The position numbers were made by a program, and so were the translations under genes. From assembly GCA_947475525.1 (NCBI GenBank), contig CANJMI010000004.1, forward strand, positions 244,333 through 308,332: a DNA stretch of 64,000 bases. The letters are read 5' to 3'. This document shows, in pieces, positions 16,535-24,769 of this stretch (within the stretch, counting starts at the first letter, position 1; each line of letters opens with the position of its first letter). The notes under the pieces are model-generated. The model worked only from the letters and a program-made list of their open reading frames with translations. It did not search any database and was not told the DNA's origin. Source of the DNA: Polyangiaceae bacterium (lineage in GTDB: Bacteria > Myxococcota_A > Polyangia > Polyangiales > Polyangiaceae).

Positions 16535-18196
16535 ATGACCACCGAGTCGAACCGGTTTGTGCCCGCGCCTATCCACGTCGTCGCTGAGCGTCTCGGGATC
16601 GACCCGCGCTACGTCATCCCGTACGGCCGCGACAAAGCCAAGCTCGACCTCGCCGCCCTCGACGCCCCGCGGCGCCGACAAGCAGACTCGAAGCTCGTGT
16701 TGGTGTCAGCGATCACGCCGACGCGCGCCGGCGAAGGAAAGACGACGACCACAATCGGGCTCACGCAAGCGCTCGCGAGACTCGGTCATTCGGCGTGCGC
16801 TGCGTTGCGCGAGCCATCGCTCGGTCCGTGCATGGGCGTCAAGGGTGGAGCGACCGGCGGCGGGGCGAGCCAAATCATCCCGAGCGCGAGCATCAACCTC
16901 CATTTCACCGGCGATCTGCACGCCATCACGACCGCACACAACCTGATCGCCGCGGCGCTCGACAACCGCCTCTTCCACGGCGACGACCTCGGCATCGATC
17001 CGCGGCGCGTCACCTGGCGACGCGTGATGGACATGAACGATCGCGCCCTGCGAAATTGTGTCATCGGCCTCGGCGGAACGGCGCAAGGCGTGCCTCGCGA
17101 AACCGGCTTCGACATCACCGCAGCGAGCGAAGTCATGGCGATGCTGTGCCTCGCCGAGAGCGTCGATGACCTGCGCAAGCGGGTTGATCGCGCGCTCATC
17201 GCGTACACGAAGAAGGGCGAGCCCGTCACCGCAAGTCGACTCGGCATCACGGGAGCCGTGCTCGCGCTTCTCAACGATGCGGTGATGCCAAACCTCGTCC
17301 AAACCCTCGAGGGGACGCCAACCGTCGTGCATGGCGGACCGTTCGCGAACATCGCCCACGGCTGCAACAGCGTGCTCGCCACCCGCATGGCGCTGCATCA
17401 TGCAGACTGGGTCGTGACCGAGGCGGGCTTCGGCTTTGACCTTGGCGCCGAGAAGTTCTTCGACATCAAGTGCCGCACGGCGAGACTCGATCCGGCAGCC
17501 ATTGTGCTGGTAGCCACGGTGCGTGCGCTGAAGCTACACGGCGGAGTCGGCTATGACGCGCTCTCCGAACCGAACCCGGGCGCCGTCGAGCGTGGACTCG
17601 AAAACCTCGAAAAGCACATCGAGAGCGCGCAAGGATTCGGCAAGCCCGTGGTCGTCGCGTTGAACCGATTTGCCACGGACTCGGACGACGAGCTCGCGGT
17701 CATTGCACGCGCCTGCGAGCGCAAAGGCGTCTTGCATTCGCTTGCGGATCACTTCGCACGCGGCGGCGAAGGCGCGCGCGACCTCGCCGAAAAGGTGGTC
17801 GCCGAGGGCTCAAAACCGACCGCGCCCTTCACACCGATGTACGCGCTCGAAGACTCGGTTGAAGCAAAAGTGCGCAGCGTCGCAACGCGGATCTACGGCG
17901 CGAAGGACGTGGCGTTCACACCCCAAGCGTCGAAGGCGATCGCAGCCGCCACGAAAAATGGCTACGGAAACCTCCCGATTTGCATCGCCAAAACCCAGAA
18001 CTCGTTGTCCGACGACGCAACGAAACTCGGCCGCCCACGCGACTTCACGGTGACCGTGCGTGACATCCAAATCAGCGCGGGCGCAGGTTTCATCGTGGTC
18101 CTGACCGGCGACATTCTTCGAATGCCGGGCTTGCCGCTCGTGCCCGCCGCAGAACGAATCGACGTCATCAATGGCGAGATTGTCGGCCTGATCTGA
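16535..18196 (+). CDS. fhs: Formate-tetrahydrofolate ligase
   Basis: The 553-residue enzyme has the N-terminal FTHFS features, including the ATP-binding loop TPTRAGEGKTTTTIGL (about residues 59-74) and EPSLGPCMGVKGGATGGG. Further conserved blocks are HFTGDLHAITTAHNL, PFANIAHGCNS and EAGFGFDLGAEKFFDIKCR. The C-terminal part ends in ILRMPGLP near residue 530. The length equals the usual 550-560. It makes 10-formyl-THF from formate, THF and ATP in the cytoplasm. The ATG has GAGGAGAG upstream. Confidence 0.98.
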   Translation: MTTESNRFVPAPIHVVAERLGIDPRYVIPYGRDKAKLDLAALDAPRRRQADSKLVLVSAITPTRAGEGKTTTTIGLTQALARLGHSACAALREPSLGPCMGVKGGATGGGASQIIPSASINLHFTGDLHAITTAHNLIAAALDNRLFHGDDLGIDPRRVTWRRVMDMNDRALRNCVIGLGGTAQGVPRETGFDITAASEVMAMLCLAESVDDLRKRVDRALIAYTKKGEPVTASRLGITGAVLALLNDAVMPNLVQTLEGTPTVVHGGPFANIAHGCNSVLATRMALHHADWVVTEAGFGFDLGAEKFFDIKCRTARLDPAAIVLVATVRALKLHGGVGYDALSEPNPGAVERGLENLEKHIESAQGFGKPVVVALNRFATDSDDELAVIARACERKGVLHSLADHFARGGEGARDLAEKVVAEGSKPTAPFTPMYALEDSVEAKVRSVATRIYGAKDVAFTPQASKAIAAATKNGYGNLPICIAKTQNSLSDDATKLGRPRDFTVTVRDIQISAGAGFIVVLTGDILRMPGLPLVPAAERIDVINGEIVGLI

Positions 18197-18205
18197 TACG
18201 GGCAA

Positions 18206-18223
18206 GCCGCGCGAAGAAGCGGC
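18206..18223. terminator. Possible bidirectional terminator hairpin
   Basis: GCCGC and GCGGC pair around an eight-base loop in the 30-base gap between the convergent fhs and PP2C genes. There is no T-tract, so an intrinsic terminator is only possible, not shown. Confidence 0.3.
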
Positions 18224-18226
18224 GCG

Positions 18227-19465
18227 TCAGATGGGATCGCGGTGACCGTCTGGAGCGAGGTCGGCCGCAAGCCGTGCACCGAGGCGGTCGAGGAGACTCA
18301 CGCCGAGCTGAGGGCGCTCCTTGACGAGGTCCCAAAACGGCTCCTTGCGAAGCACGAGGACGCGGGCGAAATCGACGGCGACGACCGTTGACCGCGCAGC
18401 ACGCGGAGCGAGCAAGGTCGTTGAGCCACCATGCCCCCCAGGAAAAAGCTCGCGAGTCGCGGACCCGGCTCGAATCGAGAGCTTTCCGTCGATCAGCAGG
18501 ATCAGCTGCGAGCATGGCGCACCCTCTCGAATGATGGTCGCGCCGTCGATGTGGTCCTCGAGTTCACAGCAGTGAAGGATTCGCGTGAGAACCGCGACGC
18601 TAAGCCCATCGAAGAGAAATGAGGACTCGAGGGCCGCGAATTTTCCTAGGACCTCGCTGCTGAGCTCGTCGGCGATCTGGAAGTTCGACTCATCGGAACC
18701 GATCTCCACAACGAGCACGGTGACGTTGTCATGACCGCCCGACGTGTTGGCGAACGACACGAGATCCTCGGGGATGCTTGCAAGGCGGTCGGCCTCCAGC
18801 ACGTCATCGAGCAAGGATTCTCCCTCGAGATGATCGGCGAGGCCATCCGAACACAGGAGGATACGGTCGCCGGGAACAACGTCGAAAAAGAGGACGTCAG
18901 CGTTCACCGAAGGCTGCGTTCCGACGGCGCGCGTCAGCACGTGCGCGTACGGATGGGTCGCTACTTCCTCGAAGCCGATGAGACCTGCGCGGAAGAGCTC
19001 GCTCGCCATCGTGTGGTCACTCGTAAGCTGGCTCGTCTTGCCATTGCGCCACAGGTAGAGCCGACTATCGCCGACATGCGCCAAGACGGCTTTGTCGCCA
19101 AGGACGAGCAACATGGTCAGCGTGCAGCCCATGCCGGCGTGGTCCAGGCTTTCAGTCGCGAGCGCGAACACGTTCTCACACGCGGCGCCGACCGCATCGC
19201 GCATGAGATTCATGATCGCGTCCGCATCGGACTCGCCGCGCTTGAACGCGGCAATCAGGTCCTCATGGAGACGCACTGCCTGGCCGACGGCCTCGACGCT
19301 CGTCGCTGAAGCCACCTCGCCTGCAAGGTGGCCGCCCATTCCGTCGCACACGACGTAAAGGCCGAGCGCATCATCGATGAGGAACGCATCCTCGTTCTGC
19401 TCTCGTCTGCGACCGACGTCTGTCTGCCCGTACCCACGCGCGTGCATGCCTCGATGGCGTACCAC
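18227..19465 (-). CDS. PP2C-type phosphatase fused to a cyclic nucleotide-binding domain
   Basis: The 412-residue protein has an N-terminal PP2C domain (about 8-250). It contains the family motifs RREQNED (20-26), DGMGGH (41-46), a GDSRLYL segment, and the metal-site segments CSDGLADHL and GGHDNVTVLV. From about 285 to 400 it has a cNMP-binding beta-roll, with EDHIDGATIIREGAPCSQLILLIDGKLSI and a variant phosphate cassette. The start is a GTG at 19465 with GGGGGAGG four bases upstream; the ATG at 19447 is the alternative. The phosphatase could oppose the Ser/Thr kinases in this genome, with the second domain as a sensor. The degenerate cassette leaves ligand binding uncertain. Confidence 0.9.
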   Translation of the reverse strand: MVRHRGMHARGYGQTDVGRRREQNEDAFLIDDALGLYVVCDGMGGHLAGEVASATSVEAVGQAVRLHEDLIAAFKRGESDADAIMNLMRDAVGAACENVFALATESLDHAGMGCTLTMLLVLGDKAVLAHVGDSRLYLWRNGKTSQLTSDHTMASELFRAGLIGFEEVATHPYAHVLTRAVGTQPSVNADVLFFDVVPGDRILLCSDGLADHLEGESLLDDVLEADRLASIPEDLVSFANTSGGHDNVTVLVVEIGSDESNFQIADELSSEVLGKFAALESSFLFDGLSVAVLTRILHCCELEDHIDGATIIREGAPCSQLILLIDGKLSIRAGSATRELFPGGHGGSTTLLAPRAARSTVVAVDFARVLVLRKEPFWDLVKERPQLGVSLLDRLGARLAADLAPDGHRDPI

Positions 19466-19516
19466 GGGGCCTCCCCCGCGGGAAACCCGCTGGACGCCGC
19501 TAGGTCCTCGCGACGG

Positions 19517-20164
19517 TCACTCGAAGCGCGACTCGAGACCGCTCCGCATGCGCGCGAGATTTCTCCGGTGGAGGGCGAAGACGAGGGCAGCCACCAGCAC
19601 CGCAAATACGACGTCGTTGCGGCCGCGACCAAGGGCTGCGACGGCGATCGGAAGCCCCGCCGCTGCCGCGAGAGAACCGAACGAGACCATGCGTGTCTTC
19701 GCGAAAACGACGACAAAAATCAGCAAAGATGCGCCGACGGCCGCAGGATCGATCACCAAGTAGACACCGAGGCTCGTGGCGACGGCTTTGCCCCCGCGGA
19801 AACGAAGCCACGGCGTAAAAGCATGACCCACAATGGCTGCCGCGGCGACGCCGAGGAGGCCGAGCGCAACCTGTCCCGGCACGCCCGGGCCCGCAGCCGA
19901 GCGGGCAAGAAGGACGGGCAACGCGCCTTTCGCTGAATCGCAAAAGAGAACGAGCGCACCGAGAGGCTTGCCCACCGAGCGAGCGACGTTCGCCGCCCCG
20001 ATGTTGCCGCTGCCCACGCGACGGACGTCGACTCCCCGCACGCGCGCGACGAGCAGCCCAAACGGGATCGAGCCGCACACGAAACCAAAGAGCGCGAAGA
20101 GGACATAGAGCACCACGTCGAGCAGTGTAGCCGCGGACTTACCGCATACCAGCCGCGCGTCCAT
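19517..20164 (-). CDS. plsY: Acyl-phosphate:glycerol-3-phosphate acyltransferase
   Basis: The product is a 215-residue membrane protein with the PlsY motifs in order: GSIPFG (31-36), VGSGNIGAANVAR near 50-62, and GHAFTPWLRFRGGKAVATSLG near 110-130. The five-segment hydrophobic pattern and length are typical. PlsY transfers acyl groups from acyl-phosphate to glycerol-3-phosphate, the first step of phospholipid synthesis, in the inner membrane. The ATG at 20164 is used; the frame is open further upstream, and an internal GTG near codon 17 could give the usual shorter N-terminus. It diverges from the acetyltransferase gene. Confidence 0.95.
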   Translation of the reverse strand: MDARLVCGKSAATLLDVVLYVLFALFGFVCGSIPFGLLVARVRGVDVRRVGSGNIGAANVARSVGKPLGALVLFCDSAKGALPVLLARSAAGPGVPGQVALGLLGVAAAAIVGHAFTPWLRFRGGKAVATSLGVYLVIDPAAVGASLLIFVVVFAKTRMVSFGSLAAAAGLPIAVAALGRGRNDVVFAVLVAALVFALHRRNLARMRSGLESRFE

Positions 20165-20202
20165 TCGACCGACCCCGAGAGGCGCGTTCGCGCTATACGG
20201 GC

Positions 20203-21384
20203 GTGAGCACTTCGAACCGTATGCGAACCTCGAACCCCACCGCCATTGAGACGCGCGTCGTCGGTCGCATCGCTGACGTCGACCCGGCCGCGTGGAATGC
20301 CTGCGTCGAGGGAGATCCCTTCGTTTCACATGAGTTTCTGCACGCACTCGAAGAGACGGGATGCGCCGTCCCCGAAGCGGGCTGGGCGCCCCGTCACGTC
20401 CTCATCGCCGACAGCGAAGGACTCGTGGCGGCCGCGCCGGTCTACCTGAAGACGAACTCTTACGGCGAGTACGTCTTCGACTGGGCTTGGGCGGATGCGT
20501 ATCGGCGGGTGGGCCTCGCCTACTACCCGAAGCTCCAATGCTGCGTGCCTTTCACTCCCGCGACGGGGCCTCGCCTGCTCGTTCGCGCCGGCGCGAGCAA
20601 ACCCACACACCAAGCGATGCTGGTGGCCGCGCTTGCCGAGCTCGCTCGCCACGAGCGCGCATCCTCGGCGCACATTACCTTTCCGACGAACAGCGAATCG
20701 GCGCTCGGTGAAGAGCTCGGGCTGATTCGGCGCGCTGGCATCCAGTACCACTGGCGCAACCGCGGCTACGGAACCTTCGATGAGTTTCTCGCGGCGTTGC
20801 TCCGCCGAAAACGGCGCCAAATCGTTCGTGAACGGCGCGAAGCCTGCGCGAACGTCACCGTCGAAACACGAAGGGGACACGAGATTCGCGGCGAGCACTG
20901 GGACGCGTTCCACGGCTTCTACGTCGACACCATCTCGCGCAAGTCGGGTCAGGCCTATCTGACGCGCGCTTTCTTTGAGGTGCTCGGAAAAACGATGGCC
21001 GACCGCGTGGTGATGTTCGTTGCGCGCGACGGTGAGCGCATCGTGGCGGCGGCACTCAATCTGATCGGAGACGGCGTGCTCTTCGGACGCTACTGGGGGT
21101 CGGCGGTCGAGGTGCCCTTCTTGCACTTCGAGCTTTGCTACTACCGTGCAATCGAGCTTGCGATTGAGCTTGGACTCTCACGCGTGGAAGCCGGCGCCCA
21201 GGGCGAGCACAAGATCGCGCGGGGCTACGAGCCTGTCGAAACGCAGAGCCTTCACTGGGTCCGCGAACCGCGGCTTGGCAAAGCGATTGGAGATTTCGTC
21301 GCGCAGGAGCGGCTGGCCATAAGCGCGCATATCGCCGCGCTCGCAGCCGAGAGCCCGTACGCTGACGTACGCCGAGGTGTGTGA
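20203..21384 (+). CDS. COG3146-type acetyltransferase-like protein
   Basis: The 393-residue protein resembles the DUF482/COG3146 family of double GNAT-fold proteins related to FemAB enzymes. Recognisable segments are FVSHEFLHALEETGC near residue 45, a DWAWADAYRR region and the YPKLQCCVPFTPATGPRLL block. Later come the GTFDEFLAALLRRKRRQIVRER basic helix, HFELCYYRAIELAIE and AGAQGEHKIARGY near 328-340. Such proteins may transfer acyl or aminoacyl groups; the substrate is unknown. The start is GTG at 20203, with an ATG six codons later as an alternative. Confidence 0.82.
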   Translation: MSTSNRMRTSNPTAIETRVVGRIADVDPAAWNACVEGDPFVSHEFLHALEETGCAVPEAGWAPRHVLIADSEGLVAAAPVYLKTNSYGEYVFDWAWADAYRRVGLAYYPKLQCCVPFTPATGPRLLVRAGASKPTHQAMLVAALAELARHERASSAHITFPTNSESALGEELGLIRRAGIQYHWRNRGYGTFDEFLAALLRRKRRQIVRERREACANVTVETRRGHEIRGEHWDAFHGFYVDTISRKSGQAYLTRAFFEVLGKTMADRVVMFVARDGERIVAAALNLIGDGVLFGRYWGSAVEVPFLHFELCYYRAIELAIELGLSRVEAGAQGEHKIARGYEPVETQSLHWVREPRLGKAIGDFVAQERLAISAHIAALAAESPYADVRRGV

Positions 21385-21425
21385 GACGCGCGGCCGTACG
21401 TGCGTTCGACTAAGCTCGGCGGACC

Positions 21426-21677
21426 ATGAGCTTGCTCGACAAAGTTGCGAAGAAGGCGCTCGACGCGATCGAATCCACGGTGCGGACAGTGGAGCGCGTA
21501 CGTTTGCGGATTGAGCCGCTGGTCAAAGGCACGGCCCTCGGCGCGCGGTGGAAGGCGCACGGTACGCACGAGGACACCACATCCGTGCCCACTCCCGAGC
21601 AAAACGCGTCACCATTCGGCAACAACGTTGGACCGAGCACGCCTCGCGAGAAACCGAGCGCGGACAAGGCCACATGA
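21426..21677 (+). CDS. Small hypothetical protein upstream of the exonuclease
   Basis: The 83-residue product begins MSLLDKVAKKALDAIESTVRTVERVR, a likely amphipathic helix. It then has a polar, Pro/Thr/Asn-rich tail. No family was recognised. Its last bases overlap the exonuclease start (ATGA), which supports real translation and coupling. It might assist the nuclease, but there is no direct evidence. Confidence 0.55.
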   Translation: MSLLDKVAKKALDAIESTVRTVERVRLRIEPLVKGTALGARWKAHGTHEDTTSVPTPEQNASPFGNNVGPSTPREKPSADKAT

Positions 21678-22606
21678 CGCTCGCGCCAGAGCGCCCACCG
21701 GTAAGCGTGCACCTCATCGACGGCACGTACGAGCTTTTCCGCGCGCACTTCGGGGCGCCACCGGCAAAAGACGCCCACGAACGCGAGGTCGGCGCAACAC
21801 GCGGACTCGTACGATCAATGGCGGCCCTGCTCACCCAGCCCGACGTCACGCACGTTGCCGCTGCCTTCGACACAGTGATCGAGTCTTTTCGCAACGCGCT
21901 CTTTCATGGCTACAAGACCGGAGACGGGCTCCCCGCAGAACTCACGCTCCAGTTCCCGCTCGCAGAACGCGCTCTCGCCGCAATGGGCATCGTGGTCTGG
22001 GGCATGGTCGAATTCGAAGCCGATGACGCGCTCGCCACTGCGGCGCATGTGCTGAACGGAGAACCGCGGGTCACTCAGATCCGGATCTGTTCACCCGACA
22101 AGGATCTCGCGCAGTGCGTCGTCGGCGAGCGTGTCGTTGCGTTCGATCGCATGCGTGAGCGTGTGCTCGACGAGGCCGGCGTCCTCGAAAAATTCGGCGT
22201 CGCCCCAAGCTCGATCCCCGATTGGCTCGCGCTCGTTGGCGACACCGCAGACGGGATCCCGGGGATCCCCCGATGGGGAGCGAAGGGCGCCGCTACGGTG
22301 CTCCGGCGTTACGCGAGCATCATGGCGATTCCAGACGATGCGGCTGACTGGGACGTGCCTATCCGGGGCGCCGCAACGCTTGCCCAGAATCTCGCCACCG
22401 CCCGCGCCGAAGCAAACCTTTACCGAACGCTCGCGACACTGCGACGCGACGTGCCGCTCGACGCATCACTCGAAGCGCTCGCTTGGCGTGGCCCCTCGGC
22501 GGAGCTCGCGACGGTCCTCGACGAGCTCGGCATGGGGACACGTGTGCTCACCACCCTCTCGGAGCGATGGGAGCTATCGCAGCGTTGCCTCGCAGCGAGC
22601 GGGTGA
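21674..22606 (+). CDS. 5'-3' exonuclease (FEN/Pol I N-terminal domain type)
   Basis: The 310-residue protein has the flap endonuclease fold signature without a polymerase. It shows VHLIDGTYELFRAHF at the N-terminus, a FEADDALATAAHVL acidic cluster near 115-128 and SPDKDLAQCVV near 140-150. The helix-hairpin-helix segment LVGDTADGIPGIPRWGAKGAATVL lies near 190-213. The Asp and Glu residues match the two-metal nuclease site. It probably removes RNA or DNA flaps in repair or replication. The ATG at 21674 overlaps the previous stop; an upstream open frame overlaps that gene and is rejected. Confidence 0.92.
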   Translation: MTLAPERPPVSVHLIDGTYELFRAHFGAPPAKDAHEREVGATRGLVRSMAALLTQPDVTHVAAAFDTVIESFRNALFHGYKTGDGLPAELTLQFPLAERALAAMGIVVWGMVEFEADDALATAAHVLNGEPRVTQIRICSPDKDLAQCVVGERVVAFDRMRERVLDEAGVLEKFGVAPSSIPDWLALVGDTADGIPGIPRWGAKGAATVLRRYASIMAIPDDAADWDVPIRGAATLAQNLATARAEANLYRTLATLRRDVPLDASLEALAWRGPSAELATVLDELGMGTRVLTTLSERWELSQRCLAASG

Positions 22607-22619
22607 CTATCGCCGTCGG

Positions 22620-23222
22620 ATGCAGATCGATCCGAAGGACTACAGCTCCGCGCAGATCTATCACCTGATGACGAGCGTGATCGTCCCGCGGCCTATCGCC
22701 TGGGTCTCGACCCTCTCGAAGGACGGCGTCCCGAACCTCGCGCCGTTCAGCTACTTCAGCGGCATCACCTCAACACCGCCACTCGTTTCAATCGCCGCGG
22801 GACGCCGCCACGGTGCGCGCAAAGACACGACGAACAACGCCTCGAGCACGCGCGAACTCGTGATCAACATCGTCACCGAGGCGCAGCTCGACAACATGGT
22901 GCGCACGAGTGGCGAGTACCCGCCCGAGTTGGACGAGATTGCCCTCGTCGGCGTGACGCCACTGCCGAGCGTGAAGGTAAAACCCTCGCGGATCGCCGAA
23001 GCGCCGATTCAGTTGGAGTGCCGAACGCGCGAGATCCTCGAGATCTCGCCGGGCATCGTCGACATCATCATCGCGGAGATCATCCTCGTGCATGTATCGG
23101 ATGAGCTGCCCATCACCGCAGACTTGTCGATACCGACCGAATCTTTTCGGCCGGTAGGTCGCCTCGGCGGCGAGCACTACACGACGCTCGGTGCCATCCG
23201 AGAGGTGAAGCGCCCGCGCTGA
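22620..23222 (+). CDS. Flavin reductase-like FMN-binding split-barrel protein
   Basis: The 200-residue protein matches the flavin reductase-like (flavoredoxin) family. It begins with a YHLMTSVIVPRPIAWVSTLS segment, then GVPNLAPFSYFSGITSTPPLVSI, a KDTTNNASSTRELVINIVTE segment and a C-terminal RLGGEHYTTLGAIREV. These form the FMN-binding barrel. The role is probably FMN-dependent oxidoreduction, partner unknown. It follows the exonuclease by 13 bases on the same strand. Confidence 0.88.
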   Translation: MQIDPKDYSSAQIYHLMTSVIVPRPIAWVSTLSKDGVPNLAPFSYFSGITSTPPLVSIAAGRRHGARKDTTNNASSTRELVINIVTEAQLDNMVRTSGEYPPELDEIALVGVTPLPSVKVKPSRIAEAPIQLECRTREILEISPGIVDIIIAEIILVHVSDELPITADLSIPTESFRPVGRLGGEHYTTLGAIREVKRPR

Positions 23223-23235
23223 CCCACGCCCCTAC

Positions 23236-24543
23236 TCAGAGCGTGCCGTACTCCGCGCAGCCCCAGGCCTGGACCGTAAGCTCCCAGTCCCAGCCGCCGT
23301 CGATGAAGTTGCCGTCATCGCCTCGACGCACCGACCACGAAACGCCATTGGTCATCTGAAGTTGGATGTCGAGCGGGATGATCTGCTGGGCGTTGAAGAG
23401 GTGGTCATCTCCGTTGAGGCCGAGCGCACCCGAGAGAACTGGGGCGAGCGCGCCGACGGTCGTGAAGATCCAGCCGCTATCACCGGGGATCACGCCTCCG
23501 ATGCTGCTCGCCGCTTTGCCCACCGCGTTGATCAGGTTCTGGTAACCATCACTCGAGTCCTGCTCGATGCAGTCGTACGTGAGCTGCATGTTTCCGAGGG
23601 GAATTTTCGGGCCTTTTTGACCCCAAATGACCCCGGATTCGAGGGAGTAATTGAAGGACTTTCCGTTCGAGAGCGACGAGGTGAGGGGCAAGAGACGAAG
23701 CTCCCCGCCGGCCGCGGCCTCGGCCTGGATGACGCAATAAATTTCATCGCCACCCGTGAGGTCATCCTTCTCGTGCACCTTGACGTTCGAGACTCCGATA
23801 CGGAGCTGCGGTGCGCCACATTCCACGGTGCCGCCGGGCGGGTCGGCATCGCCGAGTGACGGGGTCGGCAGTTGCGGGACGTGGAACGGGAATTTAGTGC
23901 GATACGCAGCCGGCGTCACCATACCCGCGGTCATCAGTTGCGAGCGGATAGTCGAGGTGAGCGTCGCGTTCTCCGCGAAGACCTTGCGCAGCGCCGGGAT
24001 GAGCGCGTGCTCGTTCGGGGTCGCGTGCGTGTCGAGGGCAGCGGCGAGGAGGCGAATCTCAGGGCCGGCCTTCGTCAGGGCGGTCTCGATGCGCGCGCTA
24101 ATTTCGGCGCGCGAGAGGAGCTTCATCTTTGGGATGTCGAGCGAGGGAAAGTGCATCGGATTCGGCTTTGGCACGAACACGTTTTCGCACTTCGGCGCGA
24201 GCGTGCAGGGCTCGCAGACCCCGCAGTCGAGCTCGCACGTGTGGCAGTTCTCATCGTCGGCACAGACGGAGTTGCCGCAGGGCTTCGGAGGCTCGCCCGT
24301 TCCGGTGCTCGTTGTCGCTCCTAAGCAATCGCACTCATCGAAACCCGAGCCGTCGTCGCGGCACGTCTGCATGCCCTCTAGCCCACCGAAGCAGGCGCAG
24401 GCCGTCTGATGGCCGGGGACGCAGACTTGCTCCCCCGTCGATGAGGTGGCGACGGCGGTGGTGTCTGAAGCGGAGCACGCAGCGAAAGCCGTCGCGAACG
24501 TGAAAACCGCAGCAGGAAACAGGACGAAGTTACGAATGCCCAT
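23236..24543 (-). CDS. Large Cys-rich lipoprotein
   Basis: The 435-residue product has a signal peptide with a lipobox-like end (FATAFAACSASD, Cys near residue 23). A Ser/Thr linker and a Cys-rich N-terminal region follow (about 40-120, 16 Cys including CVPGHQTACACFGG and DCGVCEPC). This resembles the disulfide-rich modules common in myxobacterial surface proteins. The remaining 300 residues are Cys-poor, with no recognised family. It is most likely anchored in the outer membrane, facing the surface. Function is unknown. Confidence 0.75.
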   Translation of the reverse strand: MGIRNFVLFPAAVFTFATAFAACSASDTTAVATSSTGEQVCVPGHQTACACFGGLEGMQTCRDDGSGFDECDCLGATTSTGTGEPPKPCGNSVCADDENCHTCELDCGVCEPCTLAPKCENVFVPKPNPMHFPSLDIPKMKLLSRAEISARIETALTKAGPEIRLLAAALDTHATPNEHALIPALRKVFAENATLTSTIRSQLMTAGMVTPAAYRTKFPFHVPQLPTPSLGDADPPGGTVECGAPQLRIGVSNVKVHEKDDLTGGDEIYCVIQAEAAAGGELRLLPLTSSLSNGKSFNYSLESGVIWGQKGPKIPLGNMQLTYDCIEQDSSDGYQNLINAVGKAASSIGGVIPGDSGWIFTTVGALAPVLSGALGLNGDDHLFNAQQIIPLDIQLQMTNGVSWSVRRGDDGNFIDGGWDWELTVQAWGCAEYGTL

Positions 24544-24769
24544 AAAACGATCAATATCACGCGGAGGGAATTTGTCGCCGTTTGCCAGCGTGTCTTGGCA
24601 CTAACAGCAAATCACGGGGACCATGAAGCACCTTCCATGCCCGCTTGGGCGAGCACTCGCCGACCACACGGAGCCGCCTAGATTGCTGGAAAATTGCAGC
24701 AACGCTACAAGCCGCACCGGACCCTGCGCGGTCCATCCACTGGATCGCTCAGGGTCCATCCGCCGGCGT

